From contig CAMTDV010000002.1 in NCBI GenBank assembly GCA_947069175.1, forward strand, positions 6,427,054-6,491,053: a stretch of 64,000 nucleotides of DNA, in the 5' to 3' direction. The translations under genes were made by a program, and so were the position numbers. Source of the stretch: Scalesia atractyloides (Eukaryota; Streptophyta; Magnoliopsida; Asterales; Asteraceae). This document shows positions 1 to 11,618 of the stretch, in pieces (position 1 is the first letter of the stretch; each line of letters begins with the position of its first letter). The notes below the pieces were generated by a model. It saw nothing but the letters and a program-made list of their open reading frames with translations, was not told the DNA's origin and searched no databases.

Positions 1-1120
1 TCCCTTGCTGTTGGGCGGTACCATTATGGTTTGATGCTGGCCTCGAGTGGATTTCCCATGTTGATTCAAAGCGACATGTTCGAGTGTGTTAGGATTGCGA
101 CACATATAATGCACAACCTTATGCATTAACACACATAGTTTCTCGTATGATAACCAAGTCATTGTTACCCCGTGGTAAGAGATAGTTAACGAAGAGGTAT
201 GTTGATCATAAACAGCTTCCTTTCTTATCATTAATTACTACCTTTTTATTTTTCTTTTCATTTTTCTTTTGAGTCATTTTTAAAATTTTTATTTTTGAGT
301 TTGACATGACGCTAACGAATACTCGGTATCAAAACTTGGTGTATCATTGGACGATCTCGATATCTTACCATCAATGTTTTACACCAACGATGGGTGCACT
401 TGCCCAACGTGAATTGAATTTTGATAGTATTTTATCATGTTTTTTATATATTAAAACTTTAACTAGTGCATAAACAACTAAAAATATAACGTATTTTAAT
501 AACACATTCGCGCACATCAATTATGCAAACCAAACACAAACACACTAAGAAATAAATCTGTATGGAACTACACTGAATATAATGAACCAACACAACTTAG
601 TTGTCACTTATTCTCCGTCGTAAATTGAAAGAAACTTGCAATAATTTTATAAAAAAAAACAATATGCGTGACACTAACATTACTCGGGCAGTTTCTCTTA
701 TCAGGCAAATTACATATAAAAAAGCAATATATGACACAAATAATGTATCTATATCTATATATACTATATAATATTAATTAAATAAATAATAAATTAATAT
801 TAAATCTTCATCTACTTTAAATGTTAAATAGAACCCTTCTATTTTTCTAATAAAACATTATCTTCAAATTAAATTGTTAGTTTAAGATAATTTTAAATAG
901 AACAAAATATTTATCACGAAAACCATACTTTGTATTGGTATATTTTTTATTTTCTTTATTAAAAATTATTATATCGATTTTATTACATAATTTATAAAAC
1001 AAGTTGTTGGAATTGTTATCAACATTTTATCACTCAAATGGTTGTAGATTTGCTTCTTGATAACGTATATTCTTTTCAAGAACCATCTCTGTAACCACCC
1101 TATCTATCATATATCGAGTA
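1..1120. other. AT-rich intergenic DNA, nothing recognised
   Basis: No ORF of useful length, no splice-like exon and no clear repeat boundary is visible. The first 150 bases are less AT-rich than what follows and might be the edge of a feature lying outside the window, but no reading frame there matches anything I know. Confidence 0.5.
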
Positions 1121-1129
1121 TACCTGTTA

Positions 1130-1600
1130 GTTTCTTTTTGTAAGATATGACTTTTTATTTTAATTATTTGGTACATAAAATTAGATTTATTCGACTTGTG
1201 TAATACACAAAGTTTTTTTAAAGATATAACCTTTTATTATTTACTATACAACATTACATTTATTCAACCCATGTAATACAAAAGGTTTTTAAAAAAATAT
1301 ATTTTTATTCAACCCGTATAATACACAGGTTTTTCTAAGATACAACTTTTTATTATTTAGCATACAAAATTGCATTTTTTTTAACCAGTGTGGTATTAAA
1401 GATATAACATTTATTATTTTTAGTATATAAATTTACATGTATTCAACCCGTATAATACACAGGGTTCTTAAGGAGATAACTTTTTTATAATTTAATATAT
1501 AAAATCACATTTATTCAACCCGTGTAATAAACGAGGTTTTTGAAAGATGTATTATTTTTTATTTAGTATATAAAATACACAAGGTTTTAATCTAGCCTAT
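1130..1600. repeat. Degenerate tandem repeat, period about 80-90 bp
   Basis: The core TATTCAACCCGTGTAATACA followed by AGGTTTTT and AAGATATAAC recurs at about 1186, 1258, 1305, 1438 and 1512, with a diverged outlier near 1915. Copies differ by substitutions and small indels. No coding content. This looks like an old non-coding minisatellite or the remains of a Helitron-type or other repeat; the class cannot be decided from the sequence. Confidence 0.55.
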
Positions 1601-1977
1601 ACTAATAAAACAAAATAACTAAGTACACGTGGTGACTAAAAATCTTTTTTTTTCACTCCCATCTCCTATTAAATGTTCTTTTCTTCTATTAAATGATAGT
1701 GATTTTAAATATTTAAACCAAACAATTAATTAAATATCTAAAATATTAAGCTTCTTATTCCATTTAATTTATTATTAATAATACTAAACCATAAAATCTT
1801 TATTATTTGTTATTTATAATTGTTATCTTTTTAGATGTATATATTGTATTAATGGTTGTTTACATCTAACATGCAAAATCTTTATAGAAAGTAATGGTTT
1901 TATTAAGTTGGATTTATTCAACCCACTCAATACATAGTTTTTAACCTAGTCTAGCGACAAAAGATCAATTAAAACAG

Positions 1978-2888
1978 GGTTTTTTTACATATTTCCCCCT
2001 CCTAAACGAACTTATTACATATTTCAAAAAGAAAAAAAGAAAATACATATTTCACCTTCCTAACTCATATATATTACATATTTATAATTTTCATTAAAAA
2101 TACTCTTAGAATAACTATTTTACCCTTAATGAACTATTAAATAAATATTTACATATTTTCCTTTCTAATATCATAAATCAATTACATATTTCCATACACT
2201 AGATATTATCATTGTCTCTACACAAGTGACAGTTATTTAGATGTAAATTTCCAGCCTTAATCCAGGTATTATTCTCATCTTTCAATCACGTATGGTGTAT
2301 GAAACTGAGCTTGTAACCTTCTAAAATAGGAACGATAGTTTGCATTTTTTTTTTAAATTTCAACCAAGTGTACTAAAACAGTCAAACATTTAGCTAAACT
2401 ATATTAGTTTCTGCCTATATAGTAAGCTTTTATGTGTGAACAAGGGTTCTTAATGATTTTAACTATTTTCTTATATACAAAAAAGTTCTTGTGGATATTA
2501 ATAGGTGTGTACTTACGACACATTTTTACATACCGTTTCACATAATTTAATTTAATGAACAATATTTTCATTTTCAATTAATCTTTTTTCTTTAGGAATA
2601 CTGCGGGTGAGAAGATGAGTCGAAATACTTGATTTATACTTGCTGGGAAATGTGTAATCGATTGATGGTATTAGAAAGGGGAAATATGTATGTATATATA
2701 TATATATAATATAAAATAGTTCATTAACGGTAAAATAGTCATTTAAGAATAATTTTAATGAAAATGAAAAATATGTAATATATATGCGTTAGGGATAGAA
2801 AATATGTAATTATTATTATTTTTTATTTTTTTTTTTAGAAAATACGTAATAAGCCAACTTAGGATCTGAAAATATGTAAAAAAAAACC
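1978..2888. mobile_element. Foldback-type element with about 230-bp terminal inverted repeats
   Basis: The left arm (1978-2204) starts GGTTTTTTTACATATTT and the right arm (2643-2888) is its inverted partner, ending AAATATGTAAAAAAAAACC. The similarity continues inward through the ATTTTACC(C/G)TTAATGAACTATT block and the CTTTCTAAT block. The centre has no ORF. Flanks share an imperfect ATTAAAA, so a target duplication is possible but not clean. It is best described as a non-autonomous long-TIR (foldback or MULE-like) element. Confidence 0.6.
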
Positions 2889-3134
2889 TATTAAAAAACA
2901 TACTAACTTATGACACAAATCCAAAATTTACCATATGTTTATAAACTCCAACATGAGCATAAACCACTTACTAAGCTTCATTCTAAAACTGGACTACAAG
3001 AGTACATGCATCTCTAATGATTACAATAACTTATAAATAATAATTTGGCTGCAATTTACTAACAAATGAAAATTTAGATACATTTTGTAGCAAAAAAATA
3101 TGAAAAGAAACTGGATGCATAATTGTTTAACAAT

Positions 3135-3913
3135 GTTGTATGCAGGGGCGGACCTACCCACATCTGTGGGTGGGCGACCGCACCCCTTACAAAAATTATT
3201 ACTTTTAAATTTTCAGTTAATTCAGATCGCACCTCATGAAATTTTAACATTGCCCCATGAAATAACGAATAGTGAAGCAAAGAGTATCTGAATCAAAAGA
3301 AAAAATATAACAATGGTGTTGATTGGAAAACTTTTCCGGCGGTTCAAGTTTGCAGCAAATATTGAAGAAGATGAATAATAGGGGTAGTACAATAAATTAA
3401 CAAATTAACTATAATTGTTTAAAAGCAGCCTCACACATCACATGTAACTTTCTATTCAAATTCTTCAATTTTGATTCAACTTTTACGGTATTCTTTTCTT
3501 AAACTTGTCATACATCTCGAAGTATGAAAAGATAAGACACCATTTTTTAAATGAAGTGAGTTAATTTAACTATTATTTAGTTAATTAAAGTATTCAGGAT
3601 TATGTCATCTACCTCATAACTTTATGGTTTCTATTTTACTAGATATTGCATTTCTATTGTGAACTTGAGATATCCAATACTAATAAATAAATCATTTACT
3701 TTACTAAATATTGCACTTCCATTATGAATTTCAAATGAAGATTTACATATTTTTTAACGCCTTTGAAATTTAATTTAGTTTTATTCTTTTGTTATGTGAT
3801 CTGACCCGACCTAACTCAAATCGGGCCGAAACCCTTTTTATATTTAGTATAGTCAACCATTAAAATTTTCGCACCCCATAAAAAGAATTTTTGGGTCCGC
3901 CACTGGTTGTATG
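3135..3913. mobile_element. Non-autonomous hAT-type element with 8-bp TSD
   Basis: The element (3143-3905, 763 bp) begins CAGGGGCGGACCTACCC and ends GGGTCCGCCACTG, which are inverted repeats of about 14 bp. It is flanked by a perfect 8-bp direct repeat GTTGTATG at 3135-3142 and 3906-3913. TIRs starting CAGNGGCG with 8-bp duplications are the hallmark of the hAT superfamily. No transposase reading frame is present; short ORFs on both strands near the left end are chance frames. Related smaller copies lie near 44648 and 46780. Confidence 0.85.
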
Positions 3914-4050
3914 CAACAATTTAAATAGTGTGACACCTATCTAACCAAATTTTGTACAATGTTTACCGAATTAATTAGTAGCAAGTTAGAATCATTGTGA
4001 ATCAATACAAATTAGTTTCAACTATGCAAGTATGATCAAAATATGTAAGC

Positions 4051-4425
4051 TAAGGGATTGTTTGACAACTTCTAATGGATAAGTACTTAATCAATAAGAA
4101 GTCTAAACCATTCAGTGTTGAACATGAAAGAGGTCTAAACCATTAAGTGCTGAACCAATAAGATGTCTCAACCATTAAGAGCCAGTATAATGCTTAACCA
4201 TTTATAAACAAATGTCTGACCAATTCAGATAAGAGGTCTTAACCATTCAGACTTAGTATAATGCTGAACCATTCAGAGGCAAATGTTTGGACCATTCAGA
4301 GGCAAATGTCTAAATCATTCAGACATCTACTCGCAAAACAAACAGTTTGAACCATTAATTGTTGAACAAGTAAGAAAACTGAACCATTAAGAACTCATTA
4401 AGAGCCGAAACAAACAGCCCCTTAG
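4051..4425. repeat. MITE-like element with internal ACCATTCAG repeats
   Basis: The ends (TAAGGGATTGTTTG at left, CAAACAGCCCCTTA at right) form a short imperfect inverted repeat. The interior is a run of degenerate units built on GAACCATTCAG / ACCATTAAG with AGGCAAATGTCT spacers. No coding potential. The end type resembles Tourist or hAT MITEs, but a clean target duplication was not found. Confidence 0.5.
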
Positions 4426-5340
4426 TGTTACGAATTTAGAGACAACGAAGTAACCCCAGCTACAAGTTTCATCATATTAGCTACAAGTTTAATCAAATTA
4501 GGTAACCATTTTATTAGCTACAAGCTAAAGTTCCATCAAAGTAACTGCAAACTTCAAGTTAAATTTTAACAATGTAAACCCAATTATTTAGTTGCAAATT
4601 TAAACATACTAGTAATAAGACCCGTACGCGTTGCGGCGCAAGTACATCACAAAACATCGAATGGATTAGTCCAAACATTATGTGATGTTAACCCATATGA
4701 AAACGTGCATTTCGACATATCATAGAAAACATAACGGTATAATAAAAAAACTGACATGTATAATCGAAAGAGATTGATTAGAACTTTTTGAAATAAAGGG
4801 AAAACAAGAAACCACAATTTGACTCCACTTGCTTCAAAACAAAATTTGCTAAACATTCATATAATAAGCAAGGAAACGTATTATATTTGACCTCACTCAT
4901 TTCCCAACAAATTTTTACGTTGAAACATACACCAACTCGAATTTATACCAATCATACATAAAAGTATGCACGTAGCCGTATCTTTAATGCAATAAAATTC
5001 GAGTTATATTTGAAAGTCACCCATACACATAGTACAACAAATAATGCAATAAAATCTTGCCCATATACATAGTACAACAAATAATGCAAGAAAATCTTGC
5101 TTATTTATAGTATAAAAGTTAGCTGCAATACCGTTACAATATTTTTTTTACAATTTATCAAGTTGAACTCACTACAAGTTATGGTGTATCTAATATATCT
5201 TTGCAATAGAAAACATATAACTAGAGGCATCTTAAGTGATTAAAATCCATATCAAGTGACTCAAACGAAAAATGGCAGTCTTAATTTTTAAGATCAGATA
5301 GTAAAACAAAGGTGTCTTCTATGTTTAAATTATTCTAATG
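4426..5340. other. Intergenic DNA, nothing recognised
   Basis: AT-rich and without a credible exon or element boundary. Only a small direct duplication (the CATACACATAGTACAACAAATAATGCAA type around 5025 and 5060) stands out. The 69-residue minus-strand ORF near 4650-4856 has no recognisable similarity. Confidence 0.4.
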
Positions 5341-5900
5341 TTAGGTTGTAGGGTGTGGGGATGGTGGTTCGGGTCATGGATTACCACACGGGACACAATT
5401 CGCGTGGTAAACCACCCCCTCTCAATCCATGCATGATGAGCATGGATATTTCTATGCCAACCATGAGCTTCCTTGAATTAATTTAGGGATTATGATTGGT
5501 GGTGGAGGATGGTGGATGAGGCTAAGGAGTATGGGGGGCATGGATGAGTCATGGATTGCCACATAGGATTGTGGATGATGTGCTACACCACCCCACCTTA
5601 GGGAACCACCATGGTTCACATGGATTAAACCATGGGAAAACGATATACATCCCTTTCCTTAATTAGTTCTATATATTTACGACAAATTATTCTTTTTTTA
5701 AATGGGGATGGTGATTTTGGTCATGACCACACCATATAGGATGGTGGATGAGAGTGAGGTGACATGACGCTAACATAGAGGACAATAGTGGTCTTAAGGG
5801 TCATGACCACACCATATATGATGGTTGATGAGGATGGAATGATGTGACGCCTATATAGAGAATGATAATAGTGATTAAGAACATCACCACACCACATAGC
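5341..5900. repeat. GGTCATGACCACACC repeat cluster, 80-bp period
   Basis: Units starting TCATGACCACACCATATA lie at 5721 and 5801, with a third diverged start near 5880, giving an 80-bp tandem period. The preceding 5341-5700 carries related GGATGGTGGAT and CCACACGGGA segments. A relative in inverted form lies at about 45110-45215. It has the look of a MITE family that has duplicated in tandem. Confidence 0.5.
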
Positions 5901-6140
5901 CTTATTAGAATATTAGTTGCTTAAAATGTATCAATATATAGTATATTAGTATTCTAATCCTGATCCATGACAACAAGATCAATTTGCAATCTGCATGCTA
6001 GCTTGAAGGGGTATGGTCCCAAAAACCTTGCGCCAATTAAGGAGACCATACCCATTAATAACTTCTAAAGAAACTATGCGCAGATTTCTTTGCCAAAACA
6101 AAATTTATTAGAACTTTACGTCAAATATCCGAGAGAGGAA

Positions 6141-6550
6141 AGCTTCATTTAACTACCTTGCGCGGGCTCGCGCAAGGTTCAAAGTTAACCTTGAACACTC
6201 TCTTTGGATAAATGCTTCATTTAACTACCTTGCGCAAGGTTCAAAGTAAAGCTTGAACATTCTTGTTTGATAATGCTTCATTTAACAACCTTGCGCGGGC
6301 TCGCGCAAGGTTCAAAGTTAAGCTTGAACATTCTTGTTTGATAATGCTTCATTTAACTATTTAACTACCTTGCGCGGGCTCGCGCAAGGTTCAAAGTTAA
6401 TCTTGAACATTCTTGTCTAATAATGCTTCATTTAACTACCTTGCGCGAAGTTAATCTTGAACATTCTTGTCCGATAAATGCTTCATTTAACTACCTTGTG
6501 CGGGCACACGCAAGGTTCAAAGTTAACCTTGAACATTCTTGCTTGATAAT
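6141..6550 (+). repeat. Six tandem hairpin units in the 5' LTR
   Basis: Units of about 70 bp start TGCTTCATTTAACTACC at about 6144, 6214, 6276, 6346, 6425 and 6478. Most contain CCTTGCGCGGGCTCGCGCAA followed by GG, a 9-bp perfect stem with a 4-base loop, then TTCAAAGTTAA and TTGAACATTCTTG. Units 2 and 5 are internally deleted and lose the hairpin. Position in U3 upstream of the TATA box suggests enhancer-like or heterochromatin-related repeats; that role is inference. Confidence 0.8.
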
Positions 6551-7063
6551 GCTACATGCGCAAACCTTGCGCAGATAGTTATATTAAAGCAAGCATCCAC
6601 CAAACGTTGAGCCAAGCAGCAAGAAAAAGAAGGAAGATCAGTTAACTAACTTGCGCTTCTTGCGCAAGGAAACCGTAAATCCTGAAACTTTCCCTTAGCA
6701 AAATCCTTAACTTGGTGCAGAAGCAAGGGGAATCTTTTCTGTTATAACAGAATGTACACGTGGCGAATGATAGATGGATAACAGATGTGAAACCTTTTAG
6801 AAGCCATTAACACCCAATCGTGCAAGCATCTTTTTTGTTATAACCAATTGCCACATGGCAGCATCTGGACGGCTGAGGAAGATCACGGTGATGGCATGCT
6901 CACATTCATAAGATGTAGTGATCTCATGTTGACACGTGGCGCCTCCCTAACCGCTGATGAGCTCATGATCCGTGTGCACTAACAGATTGCCAACAAACGC
7001 TAACGGAATAACAAAAGATTTCGTTAACGTTAACAATCTCTCTTTTTTGCGCCAAACACCGGC

Positions 7064-7071
7064 TATAAATA
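7064..7071 (+). promoter_or_regulatory. TATA box of the 5' LTR
   Basis: TATAAATA stands in the context GGCTATAAATAAGTAAC, about 290 bp before the LTR end. The same sequence is conserved in the right LTR at 17686-17693. It would start plus-strand element transcription. Confidence 0.75.
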
Positions 7072-7351
7072 AGTAACTTGGAGTTCAAGGACAGGTATTC
7101 ACACTCAACTACTATCTCACTTACAATACTTACTTCCGACTACTGTACTTATTCCCACACCGGAGGGTGGTCACGGAGAGAACCCCCCTTCTCCCCGTGG
7201 CGAGCTAACGATGTTCTGTTTTGCAGGATCAGCCGGAGTATTGTTCTATTCAGCATCCATCGTGAAACCAAACGGAGGGTTAACCCTTTTATGCAGAGCC
7301 CATTCCATATATCTACTTTGATTCCGGTCTAGTTGATCGAGGGTTTCTTCA

Positions 7352-7364
7352 TTGGCGCCCACCG
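7352..7364 (+). other. Primer-binding site
   Basis: TTGGCGCCCACCG starts immediately after the CA end of the left LTR, which is the position and style of the PBS used in many plant Gypsy elements. The tRNA that matches it was not determined. Confidence 0.6.
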
Positions 7365-7408
7365 ATTTCAATTCTCTCACCTTTCGTTTCACTTAGATCT
7401 GCAGCGTC

Positions 7409-9130
7409 ATGACTGACGGATCATCTTTTCAAGGTCCTCGATCAGGGATTCGACGCGTTGTTGTCGGACCTCAGGTCGACGGACAAATAGTTGAGGATTC
7501 TTCTGGCGAAGCTAATGCTCAATATGATCCTAATCATGCGAGTATTCCTGTGACGCCGGCGGCGGCTCAGGTTGATGTTACGTCAATTTTACCACCTGGA
7601 GAGACTCCATTATCGTGGTTAATCAAATCTCAAGCAACTCTAAACGTTATGAATGCTCAGTTATGTGCCCAAACCGGAACTCCAGCTTTTCAAACTCCGG
7701 TTAGCGCTCCTCAGGTCCGTGCTTCGCCGGCACCTCGAGTTTTGAGTTATAATACTCAAGGTCATGCTCGTTCCCCTTCACGTATGCCTGAAGATGAAAC
7801 AGAAATGCATTCTAAAACCAGGAATGATCTTGTTCGTTCTGGTAATAGAAGGCAAGAAGAAAACGTTCAGCGTCGCGCATCTGTCCACTTTTGTTTGGGC
7901 CCGCGATCTTCACAGAAACGGGACACCCAACACGACGAGCTTGATAGAACATATGAGGAAGGGGATAGTGCAAGTATTTTTAATCGAATATCTGCAGATC
8001 ATGCTAGTTACAGGCCAAAAGTACGCGCAGTATACAATCCGGAAGCTGAGCATGATTACAATTTGGTGTATCGCCCAACCGAAGCAGCTGAACAATCAAA
8101 GTTTACCAGAGAAATAGAACTGGCTTCGTTGGAGCGAGCAAAATTACCATCCAACGTCGGAAAGTTAACGGTTTGACTGATCCCGATGATCACATGCGCC
8201 TCTTTACCGGCGCAGGGTTACTCGGGTGCTGGACACTGCCTATGTGGTGTCACTTATTTGTGCAAACCCTTACTGGCGATGCGCGCCTTTGGTTTGATAA
8301 TTTGCCGGCAGGTAAACTTTCCTCTTGGAATGACTTGAAAGAAAAATTTCTTACACCCTTTAGTCAGCAACGGCGATAAGTGCGCGACTCCTCAGATGTA
8401 ATGAACATCTGGCGGAGAGACGATGAAAGCCTCGAAGATTTTATAACACGTTATAATAAAGAGGTGTTGGAAATTGGAGATGTCCATGAAGACCTTATAC
8501 GCGCGCAGTTCAAGTCTGCGGTAAGGTGCGACGAAATGATTAAAGTGTTGTCCGGTACAACTGGCCTTCCAAAAAACTGGGATAAACTCATGGCGGCAGC
8601 CAAGGTTTACACCCAGACTGAGCGCAACTTAAGTTTTAACCGGCCACCTCTACCTCAGAACCGTCCGCAAGACTTGAGTAGAGGTAGTCGCAAGTATAAG
8701 AGAAACTGGAAAGAGTCAAGTCATAATTCGTTTTCTCCGTATTCACCAATTGATGCGCGAGCAACAATCAACAAGATAACAACTCAAAAAGCGATTAAAC
8801 AGGAGAATAGGGAACGTCAGTGGACTCCCTTAACGAAATCTCCGGCTGAGGTTCTCAGCACTGAGAATTATCAGTTTAAACAGCCGCAACCAATGAAAAA
8901 CAAAAAAGGGCAAGACCCAAAATTGTTCTGTGACTATCATAGAGACACCGGCCACACAACAGATAATTGCATCAGTCTGCGCACGGAGATTGAGAAAGCG
9001 TTAAAGAGTGGGAAGCTTACACATCTAGTCCAAAACGTGCGCAAAGAGATTAAGCAGATTACGCGCGAGAACGAAGGGCCTAGTAACAAGAAAATGAAAC
9101 AGCACGTTTCCATGATTCAAGGTGGATCAT
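7409..9130 (+). pseudogene. Degenerate gag (capsid and nucleocapsid) of the Tat element
   Basis: The reading starts at the ATG at 7409 (MTDGSSFQGP) in the leader and runs to a stop at 8174. After a frameshift near 8168 the gag core continues in another frame (DPDDHMRLFTGAG, FVQTLTGDARLWFDNLPAGK). A TAA at 8377-8379 then interrupts the conserved SQQRR segment before RRDDESLEDFITRYNKE. A zinc-knuckle-like block CDYHRDTGHTTDNC lies at about 8930-8972, typical of plant Tat/Athila gag. Gag packages element RNA in virus-like particles in the cytoplasm. With one frameshift and one in-frame stop this copy cannot make full-length Gag. Confidence 0.88.
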
Positions 9131-9179
9131 CGCGCAAGCGTAGCCTTCAACATTTTCAAAACAACACTTGGCGCGAGCA

Positions 9180-9826
9180 GCAAGTCATTTTTCCTATCGT
9201 TCCAGGAGGTCCTCAAGAAGACCGGCCAGTAGTTATCACTGGTATCTTTGGACACTACCAAACAGAATATATGCTTATAGATCCGGGTAGTTCCATGGAT
9301 ATCATGTATGAGCAGTGCTTCAAGCAACTAGATCCTGAGGATAAGGCACGCTTGGAACCAGTTGATTTTCCATTAACTGGGTTCTGCAATAAGGATGTCT
9401 TTCCTCTAGGACAAATCCTCTTTCCTGTTACTTTATCTGATGGGAGGTGCTCTCGTCATGCCGGCAAATTCCCGTCATGATGTACTATTGGGACGCCGCG
9501 CGCAACGTGATTTCAGTATGATTACTTCCGCTCCGCATGCTGCTTGTGGATTTCTGACACCAAATGGCGTAGCTATACTTTATGCAAGGAAAGAAATCAT
9601 GTCAATTGAGGAACCAGTTATGAAGGCTGGCAAGACACTGCCAAGCAATGAACCAAAAAAGTGGGTACTCAACAATAAGTACCCTGAGCAGACAATCCTA
9701 TTAGGACCTGCAGTCAGTACTGAAATCCGCGCAAAGCTTAAACTACTATTGTTTCGCAACAAAGACATTTTTGCCTGGACACCTGCCGACATGGTTGGTG
9801 TCCCGCGCGACGTTACGGAACATTGA
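9180..9826 (+). pseudogene. Aspartic protease and linker region of pol
   Basis: The protease segment reads GHYQTEYMLIDPGSSMDIMY in the frame that continues from gag. The active-site region is D-P-G-S where relatives usually have D-G-G-S or D-S/T-G-S, so the catalytic loop carries a proline. A frameshift between about 9440 and 9470 moves the frame. The following LVMPANSRHDVLLGRRAQ, GVAILYARKE and FAWTPADMVGVPRDV lead into RT, and a TGA at 9824-9826 closes the frame. The frame break right after the protease makes this part non-functional. Confidence 0.82.
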
Positions 9827-10566
9827 CTGAATCTATTTCCATCAGCAGAGCCAGTTGTGCAGAAAAAGCGCAGCCTCGGGTCAGGAAAGACAACAGCAAT
9901 GAACGAACAAGTCACAGAGTTATTAAAAGCTGGTATTCTGCGCGAAGTCAAATACCAGACCTGGATGGCAAACCCAGTCATGGTAAAGAAACATAACGGC
10001 GGATGACAGATGTGTGTAGATTTTAAAGATCTAAACAAGGCGTGTCCAAAAGATTGTTATTCTCTTCCTAAGATTGACAAAAAGGTTGACTCATTAGCTT
10101 CCTTTCGCTGGAAATGTTTCCTAGATTATTACAAAGGTTATCATCAAGTCTTGATGAAAAAAGAAGACGAAGATAAAACCGCTTTTCGCACGGAGAAGGG
10201 CATTTTTGTTATACCAAGATGCCTTTTGGTCTCCGGAATGTGGGAGCTACTTATCAAAAATTGATGGATACAGTGTTTGGAGATGACATTGGGAAAACTA
10301 TGGAAGTCTACATGGATGATTTGGTCATTATGAGTAATTCAGAAGACACTATGCTAGATAACATCCAAAGAACTTTTGATTCTCTGCGCGAGGTAAACCT
10401 AAAGTTAAATACCAGCAAATGCTCCTTCGGCATGGATGAGGGCAAATTTTTGGGTTTCATCGTCACCAAAGATGGTTTCAAAGTTAATCCCGAAAAGGTC
10501 GATGCAATACAAAAATGTCTTCTCCGACTACCATCAAAGAGATGCAACGTTTGGCTGGAAGGTTAA
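9827..10566 (+). pseudogene. Reverse transcriptase domain, broken
   Basis: Successive RT blocks are visible: the KAGILREVKYQTWMANPVMVKK segment, then MCVDFKDLNKACPKD, LDYYKGYHQV, TAFRTEKGIF, MPFGLRNVGATYQKLMD, VYMDDLVIMS (YMDD at 10309-10320) and KCSFGMDEGKFLGFIVT. A TGA at about 10004-10006 stands where relatives have Trp before MCVDF (TGG to TGA). A frameshift lies at about 10205-10219 and another near 10515. The family copies element RNA into cDNA. The YMDD catalytic motif survives but the protein cannot be made in one piece. Confidence 0.92.
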
Positions 10567-11000
10567 CTGCGCTAAACCGCTTCCTCGCCAATCATGCTGC
10601 AAAATCTTATCCGTTCATTCGAACCTTGCGCAATTGTACAAAGAGCAAAGAGTTCGCATGGACTCATGAAGCTGATCAAGCTTTCCAGCAGATGAAAGAT
10701 TGTTTAGTTCAACTTCCCACACTCACTGCTCCTTGAGAAAAAGAACCCATGGTCTTATATCTTGTTGCATCTGAGGTAGCAGTAGGTGTTGTCTTGCTGG
10801 TAGAACGCGAAGGGGTCCAGTCTCCAATTTATTATATCAGCAAGATGTTGAACGATCCAGAGACAATGTATTCAATCATGGAAAAATTAGTTTTAGCATT
10901 GGTCCATGCTTCGCAGGCTGCGAAGATACTTTTCTGGACATGTTATTACAGTTTTAACAAACTTTCAGATTGGCCAAGTCCTGGCCGAACCAGACGTTTC
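10515..11000 (+). pseudogene. First RNase H domain of pol, broken
   Basis: IKEMQRLAGRLTALNRFLA marks the connection segment. It is followed by HEADQAFQQMKDCL and, after a TGA at 10734-10736, by LYLVASEVAVGVVLL and SPIYYISKMLNDPE. A frameshift near 10905-10915 divides MEKLVLALVHA from LRRLRRYFSGHVITVLTN. This is the retroviral-type RNase H usual after Ty3/Gypsy RT, which degrades RNA in the RNA:DNA hybrid. Confidence 0.85.
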
Positions 11001-11592
11001 TGGGCGACTTGCGAAATGGGCAATAGAATTGGGAGGTTATAACATCTGTTATAAACCTAGACCAGCTATCAAAGGCCAAGTTTTGGCAGATTTCATCGCT
11101 GAAATTTCTGCTGATAAGCTTGAAGAATGCCAAGCAATCAAAAACCCAGTCCCAGTCACCGACAACAGAGCCTGGACATTGTTTACAGATGGCGCATCAA
11201 ACAGTGATGGGGCTGGAGCAGGTCTTCGATTAATGAGTCCAGAAGGAGCAGAATTCACATATGCAATTCGGTTGGATTTTAAAGGCACCAACAACGAGGC
11301 CGAATATGAAGCTTTGCTAGCAGGCTTACGCCTCGCTATCAAAATGGGCGCAACAAATTTAGAAGCCCATGTTGATTCATTATTAGTTGCTGAGCAAGTA
11401 GTTGGAACATACGATGCAAAGGGAGATATCATGGCTCTATACTTGGCGCCAGCCAAGGCTCTTATAGCACAGTTCCAACAATTTAAAATCACACACGTCA
11501 AGCGAAGCGAAAACAAACATGCTGACGCTCTAAGTAAACTTGCTGCAACTAGTTTCAAGCATTTGGCAAAGAAGTTCACATCGAGGTTTTAA
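10916..11592 (+). pseudogene. Second, archaeal-type RNase H (aRNH) of the Tat lineage
   Basis: An uninterrupted stretch of about 220 codons reads YKPRPAIKGQVLADFIAE, then the catalytic-type motif LFTDGASNSDGAGAGL, NNEAEYEALLAGLRLA, AHVDSLLVAEQVVG and HVKRSENKHADALSKLA. The Asp-Glu-Asp-(His/Asp) pattern of RNase H is therefore preserved. This extra domain placed before integrase defines Tat elements; it is the best preserved part of pol here. The frame is lost at about 11580-11600 on entering the integrase. Confidence 0.9.
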
Positions 11593-11618
11593 GGAATCCA
11601 TCTGTCCCTCTCAGGCAA

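Larger units (their letters stand above)
6004..7351 (+). repeat. 5' LTR of the Tat element
   Basis: It is 1348 bp long, begins TGAAGGGGTATGG and ends GGGTTTCTTCA. It contains six tandem units near its start (6141-6550) and a TATA box at 7064-7071. Compared by eye with the right LTR over the last 810 bp, I count about 30 differences (near 4 percent). The left LTR is longer because it has one more tandem unit and a small extra duplication. A GAGAACCCCCCTTCTCC inverted repeat lies downstream of the TATA box. Confidence 0.92.

Noticed and set aside
7078..7332. 84-codon ORF inside the left LTR
   Set aside because: It lies in the R/U5 leader of the LTR and the frame is not kept in the right LTR copy, where a one-base indel occurs.
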